This document shows, in pieces, positions 32,294-44,279 of a stretch of DNA of 64,000 bases. Source of the DNA: Spisula solida (taxonomy: Eukaryota > Mollusca > Bivalvia > Venerida > Mactridae); contig OX365956.1 of assembly GCA_947247005.1 (NCBI GenBank), positions 15,334,089-15,398,088 on the forward strand, given 5' to 3'. The notes below the pieces were generated by a model. That model made no database searches, was not told the origin of the DNA, and saw nothing but the letters and a program-made list of their open reading frames with translations. The stretch's first letter is position 1. The number at the start of each line of letters is the position of its first letter. The translations under genes and the position numbers were made by a program.

Positions 32294-32725
32294 CAAGATT
32301 TAGCTCAGTGGTAACGCACTGGGCTGTCAATCCAGTGGTCGCTGGTTCAATCCCTGGCATCGGAACTTGACATTTCTGAAACATTTATAATATTTCACGC
32401 TATGTCATGTCTGGCCGTGTGGTCAGCAAAGTATCTGGACGTGCCAGGAAACTGTGTATCGGTGCTATACACCGGGCACATTAAAGAACCAGGCTGTCTA
32501 TTCGAAATAAAAGCTAGGTGCACCTCTGCAGCGCCGGACATGCCTGTATCTAATGGCTCTCTCTCCCTTCAGGGGCTTTCTCTCAGTCTGTCCCTCTGGT
32601 CAGATCATGCTGTTTCGGCACTGGTAGATGATGCACCTGCACCCTTGTGGCTGCAACATGGGTAAAGAGCCTTTGAACGTGCGCTCGCATGAAAAGGGCG
32701 CTATATAAATCTGGTATATTTATTA
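32294..32725 (+). mobile_element. tRNA-derived SINE (Asp-like head), about 430 bp
   Basis: The head TAGCTCAGTGGTAACGCACT (A box), GGGCTGTCAATCCA (anticodon loop CTGTCAA, anticodon GTC) and GCTGGTTCAATCCC (B box, one base short) is tRNA-Asp-like. A body of GTCTGGCCGTGTGG, CACCGGGCACATTAAAGAAC and CTCTCAGTCTGTCCCTCTGG follows. It ends AAAAGGGCGCTATATAAATC and TATATTTATT. The GGGCGCTATATAAAT tail is typical of metazoan SINEs; the exact family is not assigned. An 87-codon frame inside it is repeat text. Confidence 0.85.
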
Positions 32726-32939
32726 AGATACTCTCACATTATCCTAACTTCATAGTAGTGCACCATCGAGTAAGTCTTGTATCACACATAATCACTATAG
32801 CATTGTTCATCAGTGTGACTTGTAGATTCTTTTATTGTTCTATGTGTTCTTGTTGATGTGTTTCGTGCTCCGCAGTTTCTGTCGAGTGATGCACTCATCT
32901 GATTTGTTATTATCTTTTTTGCGTTGTCTTATAATTACA

Positions 32940-33160
32940 TGTTCGATATTCCTGGGTACCGTATCTCTATGTTAACTGCACACAAACCAGGAGAGAAACG
33001 GCCTGCCTAGGGAGACTCGAAGACTCGATCTCAAATTTCCTTAGGTAGCCCAATGGCCAGGTTAAGTTAAATGTCAAAGGATGCCTGAACGGTTGAATTT
33101 CTGACCAAAAGCGACTTTTGAAAAGTGGATACTCAACAAACTTTACCTTAACCAATTAGA
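32940..33160. repeat. Duplicated block, paralogous to about 49405-49615
   Basis: GTTCGATA[T/C]TCCTGGGTACCGTA, AGACTCGAAG, CCTTAGGTAGCCCAATG and TTAACCTTAA-like text recur at 49.4-49.6 kb. The order of duplicated blocks differs between the sides, so the region is a mosaic. Confidence 0.8.
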
Positions 33161-33834
33161 AGTTGTGTTTGAAAATTTCATATATGGAATGCTCCAAAGA
33201 ATGTGTTATTTATATAAGACATCCTAAATACATGTGTTAATTATATAAGACATTCTCCAAGGCAAACAAATATTTTTTTCTATTAAAAAAACTTGTTTTT
33301 GTTTGTAATAGTTATTTAACGTGTTGTCACTGTCTCGTAGAATAGTATTATATAAAGATATGCATAACAAAATGCCCAGTACACGCGTAATTGCTTTCCA
33401 ATGCTGATTAAAGATTTACCCACGAAATGGTAGGGGTTCACACGGATGATGTTGAAAATAAAGTTAAGAATTGCAGGTTCAACTTGTACGTACTTTATAA
33501 TCGCTACAGCAACACCCACCAACTAATTAACACACCCACTACTGATGGGACGTGTACAAAGCAATTATGTTGGGTGAATTGAAAGTCAGAAAGCGTTAAT
33601 GTAAAAATACCGAGATGCATTTGTTGACGCTTTAACGACTAGAAATGTAATAATTGTATCATTGTTGCAGCAGTTTTATTGGCGTTAACAGAAGAGGTGT
33701 GACTAAATGCAAAGCTTATGCAGTAATAGATCTCAATTTTAAAGGCAGAACATTCCTGAAAATTGCTGTGTTCCTGATGGCGACAAATATGCATAAACGC
33801 GGGTTTTAATGTCAGTTGTATATTGTTACATGTA

Positions 33835-34008
33835 CATTCAGAACTCGATACAACGACGCTGTTCGTTTCCAAGAAAAATGTCGTTGTAACGAATATGTCA
33901 GTATATTGAATTGATACAAAGAGCATTTTAATACTTTTGTCCCAAAATATGATGTCAGTATAATGAATTTGTCAGTATATCGGATGTCGTTATATCGAGT
34001 TCTGACTG
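33835..34008. mobile_element. 174-bp MITE with CAGAACTCGATA ends, precise empty site in copy B
   Basis: Left CATTCAGAACTCGATACAAC and inverted right CAGTCAGAACTCGATATAAC are flanked by TA (33833-33834 and 34009-34010). Copy B at about 53455-53480 reads GGTTACATGTATAACATTCT with a single TA. The end sequence resembles Tigger/pogo-like families of the Tc1-mariner group. Confidence 0.92.
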
Positions 34009-36924
34009 TATAAGTCTCTTATATGAATATGTGTGGTATAAAAGATAACATTTTAATGTCAGTTGTATATGGTTACATGTATAAGACTCTTAAATAAATG
34101 TGTCTAGTATAAAAGATAACTTGTCTGTAGATTGTGATGATATTCGAGCTGTTAACATAAATAATTAATCTTTTTGTTCGAATGAATACAATTAATTTTG
34201 TATAGTTTGCAATACATGCACAAAAGCTATTGGTAATACAAATGTGCAATGTTTTCATCGTAAAACATTCATGATTTAGTTTCCATTTCTAACAATTTAT
34301 GGATAAAAAAACACTGATAAATTGTACAGGCGGTATGGAGATGGAATTCAAATGAAAAGCTTTATGAGTCGTCTGTGTAGGGAGGGTTTGCCTTTTTCAT
34401 AAAATATGTTGTTCTTTGTATGTATTAAATTTCATAATCGATTTTGCAACTTGATATTAACGTTTGTTCTTTCTCGTACTATACCTTATGTTTAGATATG
34501 TACCAATTCCAAAACATAAGACAATAGCAATAATAGACGCCGAATAGTGATAACGAACGACACCCAATATTTCTCGTGCAATATTAATATTTTTCCATGT
34601 GCAAATGTTCTGTTAGATAAATGTATATTATGCACACATGCAAGTAAAATGATAGTTTTGAGTGTCGTTGAATCATGTATTTGTAATAGCTGAATACTAC
34701 ATTCTGAAATACATTTGTATACTGAGCACATGTTCCAGCCAGAAATCTTTCTAAACTCGTTAAGTATTTTATTTCTTATAGTGTTCTTAAATAAGAATAA
34801 TATAGTTATACAGTGTATGTTTTTATCAGTTTTATAACTGTGCTTCTATCTATGTTTACTATGTACCAAGGATAAATGAAGTTGTGTTATGTTCTGTTTT
34901 TGTCTGTCCAGTTGGAACGTCCGAATAACAATGTCCATTAAAACGTAATATAAATTAAAGATCATCTATCTTAAAAGTTGCAAATTAATTATTATATAGT
35001 TTATGTCTATAGACTTGATATTTATGATGAGTTCATTACAGTAACAAGCATGATTGAAATACACAATTTATTTACATAGACAAATACATTGATGATAAAA
35101 TTATTTCCAATGTACTGAAAAAATACGCCATATTCATATTGGGTATATAAAGTTATATTTCTTGCTAATGAATGCGTATTGACACTTTCACTTCAAATAT
35201 ATTTTACATGTTTTGGTTCTGCCAGGCGATAACCATAAAACAGCATTGCTATTAATTCAGAAATTAGATTCTACACAAGAGTCAGATTAACGTAAAACAC
35301 TGGGTACTGTTTTATAAATGCAGTTACGGAAAACTTAAACTTGCAATCAAATTTAAATTCTTCATAATACTTTTACAACTGTAAAGTGTGGTTAATATAG
35401 ATGCAATACTAATAAAGATTTAGTTAATGCATTTCTACAAACCACATCTTTACCATATTTGCCGTTGTTAAAGAATTACAAACAATTTAAATTTGAACGT
35501 AACTTTAAGATTAGCTTAAGTGCTTTGATAAAACAGTACCCTGGTGTCCAAACTATCACTTTCAGTACTAAACTATTATATTATCTGTTTAATAGCCAAA
35601 TACGTCTCATAAATGAAATGTCTACAATTTCACTTTAATGCACATGACTGTTCAGTACATATTTTACATGCGCTTATAAAACATGTTAGCGATTATAACG
35701 TCATTAAACAGTAGTTAGATCAAGTAATACGTTTTTGTCATCAATATAAATTAAGATGATTCGTTTCAAAAGGACAAACTCGTAATGGAATCATTACGTG
35801 GAATCATATCAAAACGCATATCAAAAATCGTAATAATTAGCTTGAAATTGTTTTAATCGCGATGGTTCGTCTATAAACAGCTTTCTTACTACGTTGTAAT
35901 TGAAATTACTTGTTAAACAAACACTAATTTAATAATCCATTTGTTAATAACAATCAAACATCCCCCTGCACAGGTAATAAGTATAATTAGTTTCGTTACA
36001 TAGCAATTTATCCTTTAAGACTAAATAATAAAGATTACAACTATTATTCTCAGATACAACACAAAAGCTCCACACAAGTTACATACTGTACGTATGCAAA
36101 ACAACATAACATCATTATCACAGGAAACGATTGTATTACTTATAGATGGTGCAACACTAGTATCTAAAGGTGGCTGTGATATATCACAGACACAAACTAT
36201 GCTTAATGGATTGAACAATCATACACATGTCGAACTAAATTGAGTTCAATATGGACAATTATCGGCAGCCAGGAAAATAATATGACATAACAATTGCGCC
36301 CACATGTCTGCTACGAACGTCATCGCAATAAACTACTTCAAAACATTTTTGTTATAAATATCTGATAATGATTTAGTTACGCTATTATCATTTTATAGTA
36401 ACTACATAGTACCGTGAAGTGCTTGATCGATATCGTTCTATAACTAAACAACCATTATTGCTATATCTCCCAGGATGCAACCATTGTTACATTGTGACGA
36501 GGGGTGTTTTTTAAGTTCTAGGAAAATTTTAATTGTCGTCGTTTGCTAAAACTAAATGAGTTTTTGCAAAGAAGCAACACGCACATGGCGTTTTCAGATC
36601 ATCCCTCTGTAGAGCAACAACCTTAATATAAATTATGAATTGGTCTATTTAAATGCCAATTCTTAAGCGATTAAAACACAGTCATAATTAATATTACAGA
36701 GTTCCCTCCTGGAATTTAAAACACGACTCTCGTACATGTAGGTAAAACGAGAATTAATCAGAGAAATTATTATTCTTGTTGGCATAAATCTATTGGTCAA
36801 ATTCAATCTTCATTAACATAAACTAGCACGCAGACTATAAAGAGTGTGTCCAATACTACGATGTGGCATTTAATACTTGATTTATAGTACACAAGCTATT
36901 AGCAAAATGATATCGCGTATTTAA

Positions 36925-37040
36925 ATCAGTGGTGATATAACACAACATTAATGTTTATAACAACCTGTTGGGTCCCTATAGAGTTGATATAACAAAACAT
37001 TAATGTTTATAACAACCTGTTGGGTCCCTATAGAGTTGAT
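36925..37040. repeat. Local tandem duplication, about 55 bp, copy A only
   Basis: GATATAACACAACATTAATG..GGGTCCCTATAGAGTT is present twice in a row; copy B has it once (about 55980-56033). Confidence 0.9.
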
Positions 37041-37736
37041 TATACTACATGCACATACAAATAAATACTTGTTTGGTCTCTATAGAGTTGACTATACATA
37101 TAAATACATATCTGGGTCTTATACGTTTGAATGGTACAGTTGTATTTAGTCATGTAGTTGCAGTGGACATATGTACCTATAATAATTATGTTATAAAGTC
37201 GTCTTTTTGTAGTTGCTAGTTTTTGTGTTTGTCAATGTATGTGTTATGATCTCTGTTCTCGGCTGCCAAAGTTAAGTGCTGCCTTCCCTGTCAGATTATT
37301 TATTATCTTTGTACATGTAAAGTGTCAAGTGGATATCAGAAATTGAAATATACCATTCCAAAATCATGATAGTATCGGACTAAATTCTTGAATATTGGTT
37401 ATGTAAGGTTTTAAGTAATAAACAATTTTAAAATCATATTTCAAAAACATGATTTAAACCTTATGTTCAACAAACATCTCCAGCGAAGTAATGTTTGCAG
37501 TACCTTAGAATATTCATGCAATGAAAGGATAATATGACATCATCTTGTTTTATATTCTAGTTTTGTACTGATTGACTAAACTAAGTATACAACAAATTAA
37601 CTACACTGTATGGCCGTTACCATTAGGTTATATACGCTTATATACACAGACAACAAAAGGCATATCATTTTTATAATTAATTTTCTACGCAATTGATCGC
37701 CCAACGTATGAAAGAGAGATATCCAGGTTCGTAATA

Positions 37737-39841
37737 GCCATTTCCCGAAACTAGGTTACCTCCCTTGGTAAATCCTCGATAACGTCCCCTGTTTTCAATA
37801 ATTCCACTTCCGGGGTGTCCTGATAAGATCGGTATATAGTAACATAGAACAAATTGCAGTTATTTTAAGTATTTAGCTTACAAAAATGTTCGTTTTTGTT
37901 CTGTTTTTGGTATTATCTGTTAGAAAATTAATGTTGTATCCCATACTGCTGCATTACATTAGAATACTGCAAAATTAATTAAATCTGTATACGAAACAAA
38001 GTATAGAATCTACGGCGGTAAACAAAAAATATATTTGAAATTAAAGAAAACATACGAAGGTTATTGTTTGTTCGCTTATCACGATAATAATCTTTGAAAG
38101 TATCTGGTAAAATTAAGCAAACTGTTTCGTGTTTAGTGTGCTCTATAGTTTTTTTAATTATTAAAAGTGAAGTAATTAAAACTACTGAAACTGAAACTGA
38201 AAAGTGAAGTTATTAAATTATCCAACGTCAATCTCTCCAGCGTACTTCTATTTTGAGATATGTTAAGTTTTATATTATGGTATTTGTGAAATTGTACAAT
38301 ATACATTGTCAATGTGGTTGTAAGATGTTGGCATATTCGTATAAGATACTCGCGAATTTGTAAAAACAATAGTGCGATAGGGTGTTGGCATAGTACCCCC
38401 AATCACGCGAATGAGTCACACAATGCACGTATCAATTTATGCGCGGCTCAAGAGGGTTGTTCAGACCAACTTGAATTTGGTTGTCCTGTAAATATAAATA
38501 CATGAGTTGTGCAGGGCTTGGAATTTGATCAGGATATCCCACTGAGATCACAAAACTGGTTTGATCCGTCTGAGCAAATGGTGGCCCGACTCGATCTTTC
38601 TTGAGAATAGATTATTAGGACCCCCTCCCATCCCCTGAGAAAATGTGCTGCGACTGCGCATGTAAAAGTGAATTTAATTTCACTGAACGAAAAAATCAAC
38701 TGTCAATACTTCAAAACAAACGGGAAGTACAAAATTTAAACGAACGCAACGTACCAGAAATTATACATGTATACAAGTGTCTGCACGGACGTATATAAGA
38801 TCTTTGCTCCCTCATTTTAAATTACAGTCATCGGGTTAAGAACTGTTTTATTACCCTAATATTAATCTCCCGCTGATATTATACAGATCTTACATCAGAA
38901 GGGATGCATCTATATGTCCAATTAAATAGCCACCGCGGTGACATATGTTGCATTATACAATGTGTCGGACACGTAGTTGACCAATTACATAGCAGGGGGT
39001 CTTTTCCACTGATTACTAATTCAGATTATGGGTTTTATGACACTTAATTGGTTTTGAAAATGTTTTAATACGTGGGCACTTTAAACGAATACCGGACTGT
39101 CATTTAATTTGCTCTATATACATGAATTAGGAATTTAATATTTCCAGAATGCAAACAGTGCGTTCATTTTCGCTACAAATTTCCCTAATTATAGCCTTTT
39201 AATTAAAATACGTATTGTTTAAATCTAACATAATTAGCGTAATATTTTTTTCTATATTGTGAATAAGCATGCCATGATATGTCTGCGTGGTGGTGGATTT
39301 ATTTAAAGCACTTATAAGTGCAAGTTTTTATGTCTACGTGTGTTATCACGCATGTTAATTAACGTGCGTGGTGTTATGGATGATTGTCAAAATAATTTAA
39401 TTGGTGAGTATCTTCATAAAAATATTGTAGATTAATTCGTATTTTATAAGGTTACCGAAAATAATATTTGAACGAATATTTAATAATATTGCTGCATATC
39501 TTCTCAACTTATAAATATTGAAAGCGCTCGTGAATAAGATATTTTACTGAGAAATATATTTAAATCTTAATGAAATTTCATTATCCCAATAAGAATTTAA
39601 GGCCATGTAATCATTTCCCTACATGTTCGTTCAACTGACGACAAAAAAAAAGCAAAACCATCGTCAACAAAGTACTTTTATCTCAAGTATAACGGAGCGC
39701 TACTGCTAGAAGTATTGGCTCAATAACGATTGAATAGATATACGGACACCCCGGAAGTTGAGATATTAATCTGGCGCATGCGCATAGGCGTCAAGGGAAG
39801 ACAATTTCAAAGGGAGGTTACCTAGTTTCGGGAAAGGCCTA
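37737..39841. mobile_element. 2.1-kb TIR element, copy A only
   Basis: TTTCCCGAAACTAGGTTACC (37741 on) is matched exactly, inverted, at about 39812-39835. A second inverted block, ACTTCCGGGGTGTCC, lies about 75-95 bases inside each end, with diverged sequence between. Copy B at about 56728 runs GTTCGTAATACTCAAC straight across. Flanks suggest a 2-3 base target (TA or ATA). No transposase frame is visible, so it is non-autonomous. Confidence 0.88.
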
Positions 39842-42264
39842 TACGCAATTCCAACCTTCTATTTGTTATATTAGTAACGTAGTGTAGTCTCCTAAAAGAA
39901 TTCTGTCATTAACAGATCATCAAAAAAACACGTTTAATTCAACCAAAATATTGAAATATCATTGAACAATCCGGAGATAAAACAGAGAAGTTTCTACTTG
40001 ACAATTGTAATGACCTAAAAAGAAAGATAGTTCTTAAAAACTCAAATTTTAATTTGAAAACCTTTGGTTACATCGCCTTGTGAAAGTTAGTTGACGCATG
40101 GAACGTCTGAATATTTATTGAATTTTGAATTCGACAGACTGTCTAATGATCACAATATCCGATTTACAGCTGACAACAATAGGTCTGAAATTTTGGCACG
40201 AAATATCAACATAATCAGACTGAGTTAATGAAATAAAACGTTTCATATGAAGATTAAAATATCCAATACAAACTGTTCATGCACAGACAATATTCAACGT
40301 CATACAGAAACGGTGGTAGATTCATAACGTACTATTCGTGTCCCCCAAACGTATATTTAAGGTAAATATGTACATGTTAACTCGTATCACAATGAATAAC
40401 ACACTATTTAGTATTTAGTTCTTTTAACGAGATTATGTTATTTTGTAAATTAATATAAAGTAGTTTCAGCTGCTGACATTTTTCTCCCAATGGACGAAGT
40501 CAATTTAAACAAGCAATACATGAGTTATCCTGGAATGGGTTTTTAAATGTAAACCCAGATATTAAGAAGATTGCCGTGTAAATAGGATATATAGTGTGTA
40601 GTTCATACTTAAAAAACTACAACGTAGTCATGACAATGCCAAGAAAATTGAAAGATCAGGAAATTATCAAACAATCTTAATAAACCCGAATAATGTGATA
40701 TTATTTTGTAAGAGGAAAGAAGCAAATGATGATTGGTTCATTATCAACGAATCATCTATTTCCTTAATATCCGAATATTAGCAAAAAATGATTGTGAACT
40801 TGTCGAGTTATACTTTGAGAACATTAGAGATGTAGTGTCATCTACAAAATGCATAATTGGCTTTTAAATACTGGCGTTATAACATAATTATTGTCGTACA
40901 CTGAGCGCCATCGAAAACGAAACATGTAACCAAATCTCATAAGTGTGCATGTATATATTTACCTATAGCTCGGCCAATGCGTGTTTTATTTTGCTGAAAG
41001 TTGCAATATATGTAGCGAAGATATGTGGAATTGCAAACAAATTGGTTTATTTCAATCCGATCTCACCTTTAAGGATCAAAATAAACACAAATATGTTGTA
41101 ACTTTTGTGCCATGCATCCTTCAACGGAGTTTGTCAGAAAGCTCATGCAAGTGTGAACCTTTTAAGCTGATATACATAGTTCCTTTATCACAGAGACACA
41201 CATAACGCAACATGGATACATATCATTCCCAACTTAAGTAAAGAAAAGCTGACATTTGCCCAATAAACGTCTAATCCAAATTACTTTAAAAAGCATTTTT
41301 AAAATTTAACGAACATCATATTGTTTTTTGTGTTGTTAATTTGATTTGTCGATCGATTTAATCATCCAATTAATAAAATATTTGCATCAACCCACCAATT
41401 CTTGTGACATTTTTCAGTTTTTGCCGTTTCATGGTCCAATACAGTGCTGCATTGAATTTAGTTAGAGAGAGTATCGAATTAAAGTTCCTGTTCAGTTTAA
41501 AGCATACACACAAAAGTTCATTTAAAAATATTCTTAACTTAAAAAGTTATTTCGAATTCATTTGTGATGTGTTTTCAAAGCTGCTTAGTGCAATTCATAA
41601 AAAGAGACTGTGATATTCAACTATTGTGCAATGTCCAATACTCAATTGTGCAAGAAAATGAACTTAACTTTTACAAGTCCAAGTTTCAGCTGTCAAAAAG
41701 TGGAAAGAGCAAGACACGAGCTGTTTAGTGATTTATGGATATAATGTCCTTCAAAGTTTGCATTAAACCGTAATATTACCATTGTTTGGCAATCGTGGTC
41801 GTTTTTTAACATTAACTATGATTGACGAGTCAGTTAAGGAAAGAATGAGACATGATCTGTCTTCTCATTGTCTGTGTCTGGACAGTTACATGTAGGTCAA
41901 TTTCGGTGAATAAGAATGAAGTTATTTTGTGTATCATGCTAAAGGAAAGATTACACATGAAAATAATTCATACGAGGTGAATGAAAACATCAGACCATGT
42001 GTTCTAAATTTCTTCAACAGACTGCGGAGGTAGCAAATGAGTATGTAGATCGGAGGACATACTTACATACATGTATACACCAAGTTGAGTTTTAAAAAGT
42101 TATGTTTTATGTCAAAACATGTGGTCAAACAGACAGCCAGACAAACCAAACCGATGCTAATGTAAAGAGTTAAAACAGACTACCCAAACAACTTTAATGT
42201 GGTAACAATCAAAACACACAAAATTCATTGTTCTGTATGACCTTCGAAGAAAACTATAGAATAA

Positions 42265-43409
42265 TACCCCCATCACACGAGAGTCGGAATGAGCCGGAAT
42301 GCCGTAGGAATAGCGATTAGGGGTACATTCTTGTATGTTCGAAGTGTATTCCATCTGTATTCCGAGTACATTCTGACTAATAATAATTCATACTCGTCAT
42401 TTCGAATGTTTTCAAATGATCTAAACCTAAAATGTATATTAATTCAAATATTCCAGATCGCATGCCATCGGAATAGCCGGAATGTCACCAAAATGTATAA
42501 TTTGAGGTGTATTCCTGTGTAATCGAAGTATATTCTTAACATATTCCGTCATATTCTGTTTGTATTTGTAGTATATTCCATATAGTCCGGCCTATTCTTG
42601 CGGCCACTTCGAATGTTTTGCGCATGTTCAAAACTATCGAGATCGATTCGAAGTAGGCGAAATATCGAACGGCTATCGAAATGTATTCTTCCTACATTCT
42701 GATTACATTTTAAGTTATAGTTAGAACATATTAAGTAAATTTTAATGATTAAAAAGGGCGGAGCGAGCGAAGCGAAGCGAGGCCTTTTTAGTCATTAAAA
42801 TTTACTTAATATGTTCTAACTAACTTAGAATATAACATTCTGCATTCTGATTGGCCGATAGAAATTAGCGCCAACGACGCAAGACGTCAAGTCTGTTAAG
42901 AGAACATTTTAATGATTAAATTTTCATTTAACCGCGAAAATGCAGCGTTTTCATTGGCTCATAATGTAGGTTATATTCTAAATATTCTTACGGCATTCTG
43001 ACTACATTCGAAACATTACTTAAAACCACTATACGTACTGTTATTTAACACACCACCCGTGCCAGAGACAGTAGAAGAAGTAATTCTACTGTTGCTGCCC
43101 GTGCTAAATCCCGTGCAAAACGGTCCGATGACATTGTGTACCGTAGTGTGAAAACATACGCGTGTACTTTCTCCGCTATCATTCCAGACGGATTCGAAGT
43201 GTATTCGAGTTATATTCGAAGTATATTCGAATTGTGTTTGAATTGTATTCGAATCGTAATCGAAGTATTCCAACAGCCTTTTGACAAGGCTACACTAATT
43301 TTGGTCAATTCGAATTATCATTCGGAATATGTTTCGAATTTTTATTCTTTCTCCATTCCGACTCATTCGGGCCCATTCCGGCTGATTCGAGATTCGTGTG
43401 ATTGGGGTA
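42265..43409. mobile_element. 1.15-kb element with TACCCC..ATCACACGA TIRs and TAA target duplication
   Basis: Left TACCCCCATCACACGAGAGT and inverted right TACCCCAATCACACGAATCT continue into GAATGAGCCGGAATG-type arms. TAA flanks both ends (42262-42264, 43410-43412). A 3-base TAA/TTA target is characteristic of PIF/Harbinger elements. Subterminal text is saturated with GTATTCGAA/CGGAAT motifs. It contains a nested MITE at 42714-42981 and lies in a stretch (about 42.09-43.44 kb) absent from copy B. No transposase is visible. Confidence 0.85.
42714..42981. mobile_element. Palindromic MITE with GC-rich loop, copy 3, nested
   Basis: Same structure as the copies at 910 and 20868, loop GGAGCGAGCGAAGCGAAGCG. 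It interrupts the GTATTC/GAATGT-rich interior of the TIR element at 42265-43409, so it inserted later. Confidence 0.9.
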
Positions 43410-44121
43410 TAACATGTAACCTATGGAGAAAAAATAGCATGTACGTTTCTTTATATACTTAGTTTATTTGAGTAGATGAGGTAAACTCCGAATTAAAATA
43501 GAATTATTGCTTTATAATTAATTTCTTCAGTTTCATCTGTGTGTATCTGGATATGTCATTTGCTGAAACCGGAATTGCGAGCGGTCTATCAATTATTACA
43601 ACCATGACCCAGGCTAGTCTAAGACCTATTCTAAAGAATTTGCATTAGGTTCAATCACAATTATACGTAGGATGATCAATACATATCAAGAATTTCGATT
43701 TTACTCAAACTTGAACTAGAAGTAATAACATACATTAGGAATGTTTGCCTGAATAGTCATGATTACAGCGACATCCAACTAACATGCATGGTTGCTAAGG
43801 TACATGTAACCCTCGATACACCTAGCCGGGGCATTTCGCTGATTTTTCACAGTTTGCACGCAAAATCAAACCCTGACAGTTTCCATGTAAGCAATAGCAA
43901 TGTAATGCAAATTACAAATTACAAATTTCGGGTTGTGTTGACATTCGTTATGTCACCCACGTGTTATCGTTTCGTGATAGCCATAATGAATGTTGACAAT
44001 ATTTAATTTTGAAGAAAACGAGTAATAATAAAATTGTGCACGATATAGTATTCATTAATCCTTTCGTGATCATGCTATATTCGATTTGTGTACATAATAA
44101 CATACGAAAAATGATCTAAAA

Positions 44122-44279
44122 ACATGCTAGTGATCTAACACAAAGTGCCTGTATCGCGACGTCGACGTCAGAACTATGCACGATAATGTTGGATGTTCTG
44201 AACGAAATTCTTAAAGATAACTATCGAGAGTCTTTGTTCAACTTGGTATTTCATTGGCGAAGACGTATACATATAGAAG
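44122..44279 (+). pseudogene. Transposase-tail-like frame, copy A
   Basis: Open frame SDLTQSACIATSTSELCTIM, LDVLNEILKDNYRESLFNLV, FHWRRRIHIEGE then TAA, aligned without any indel to the frame at 60253-60413. The pattern 'L..IP..DY...F...R...CI..EGEYFE' is that of Tc1/mariner-group transposase C-termini. The bases after GAA are TAATCTGAA, so the stop may replace the Y of an ancestral EYFE. The corresponding ATG of copy B is missing here. Confidence 0.45.

Noticed and set aside
32294..32365. A functional tRNA-Asp gene
   Set aside because: The B box is one base short, the T stem does not pair, and a full SINE body follows.
32402..32665. 87-codon plus-strand frame
   Set aside because: It lies within the body of the tRNA-derived SINE.
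40981..41205. 74-codon frame FAESCNICSEDMWNCKQIGLF and following in copy A
   Set aside because: The first 20 residues are similar in copy B (57.96 kb), but copy B then has a stop and frame-breaking gaps. No evidence of constraint.
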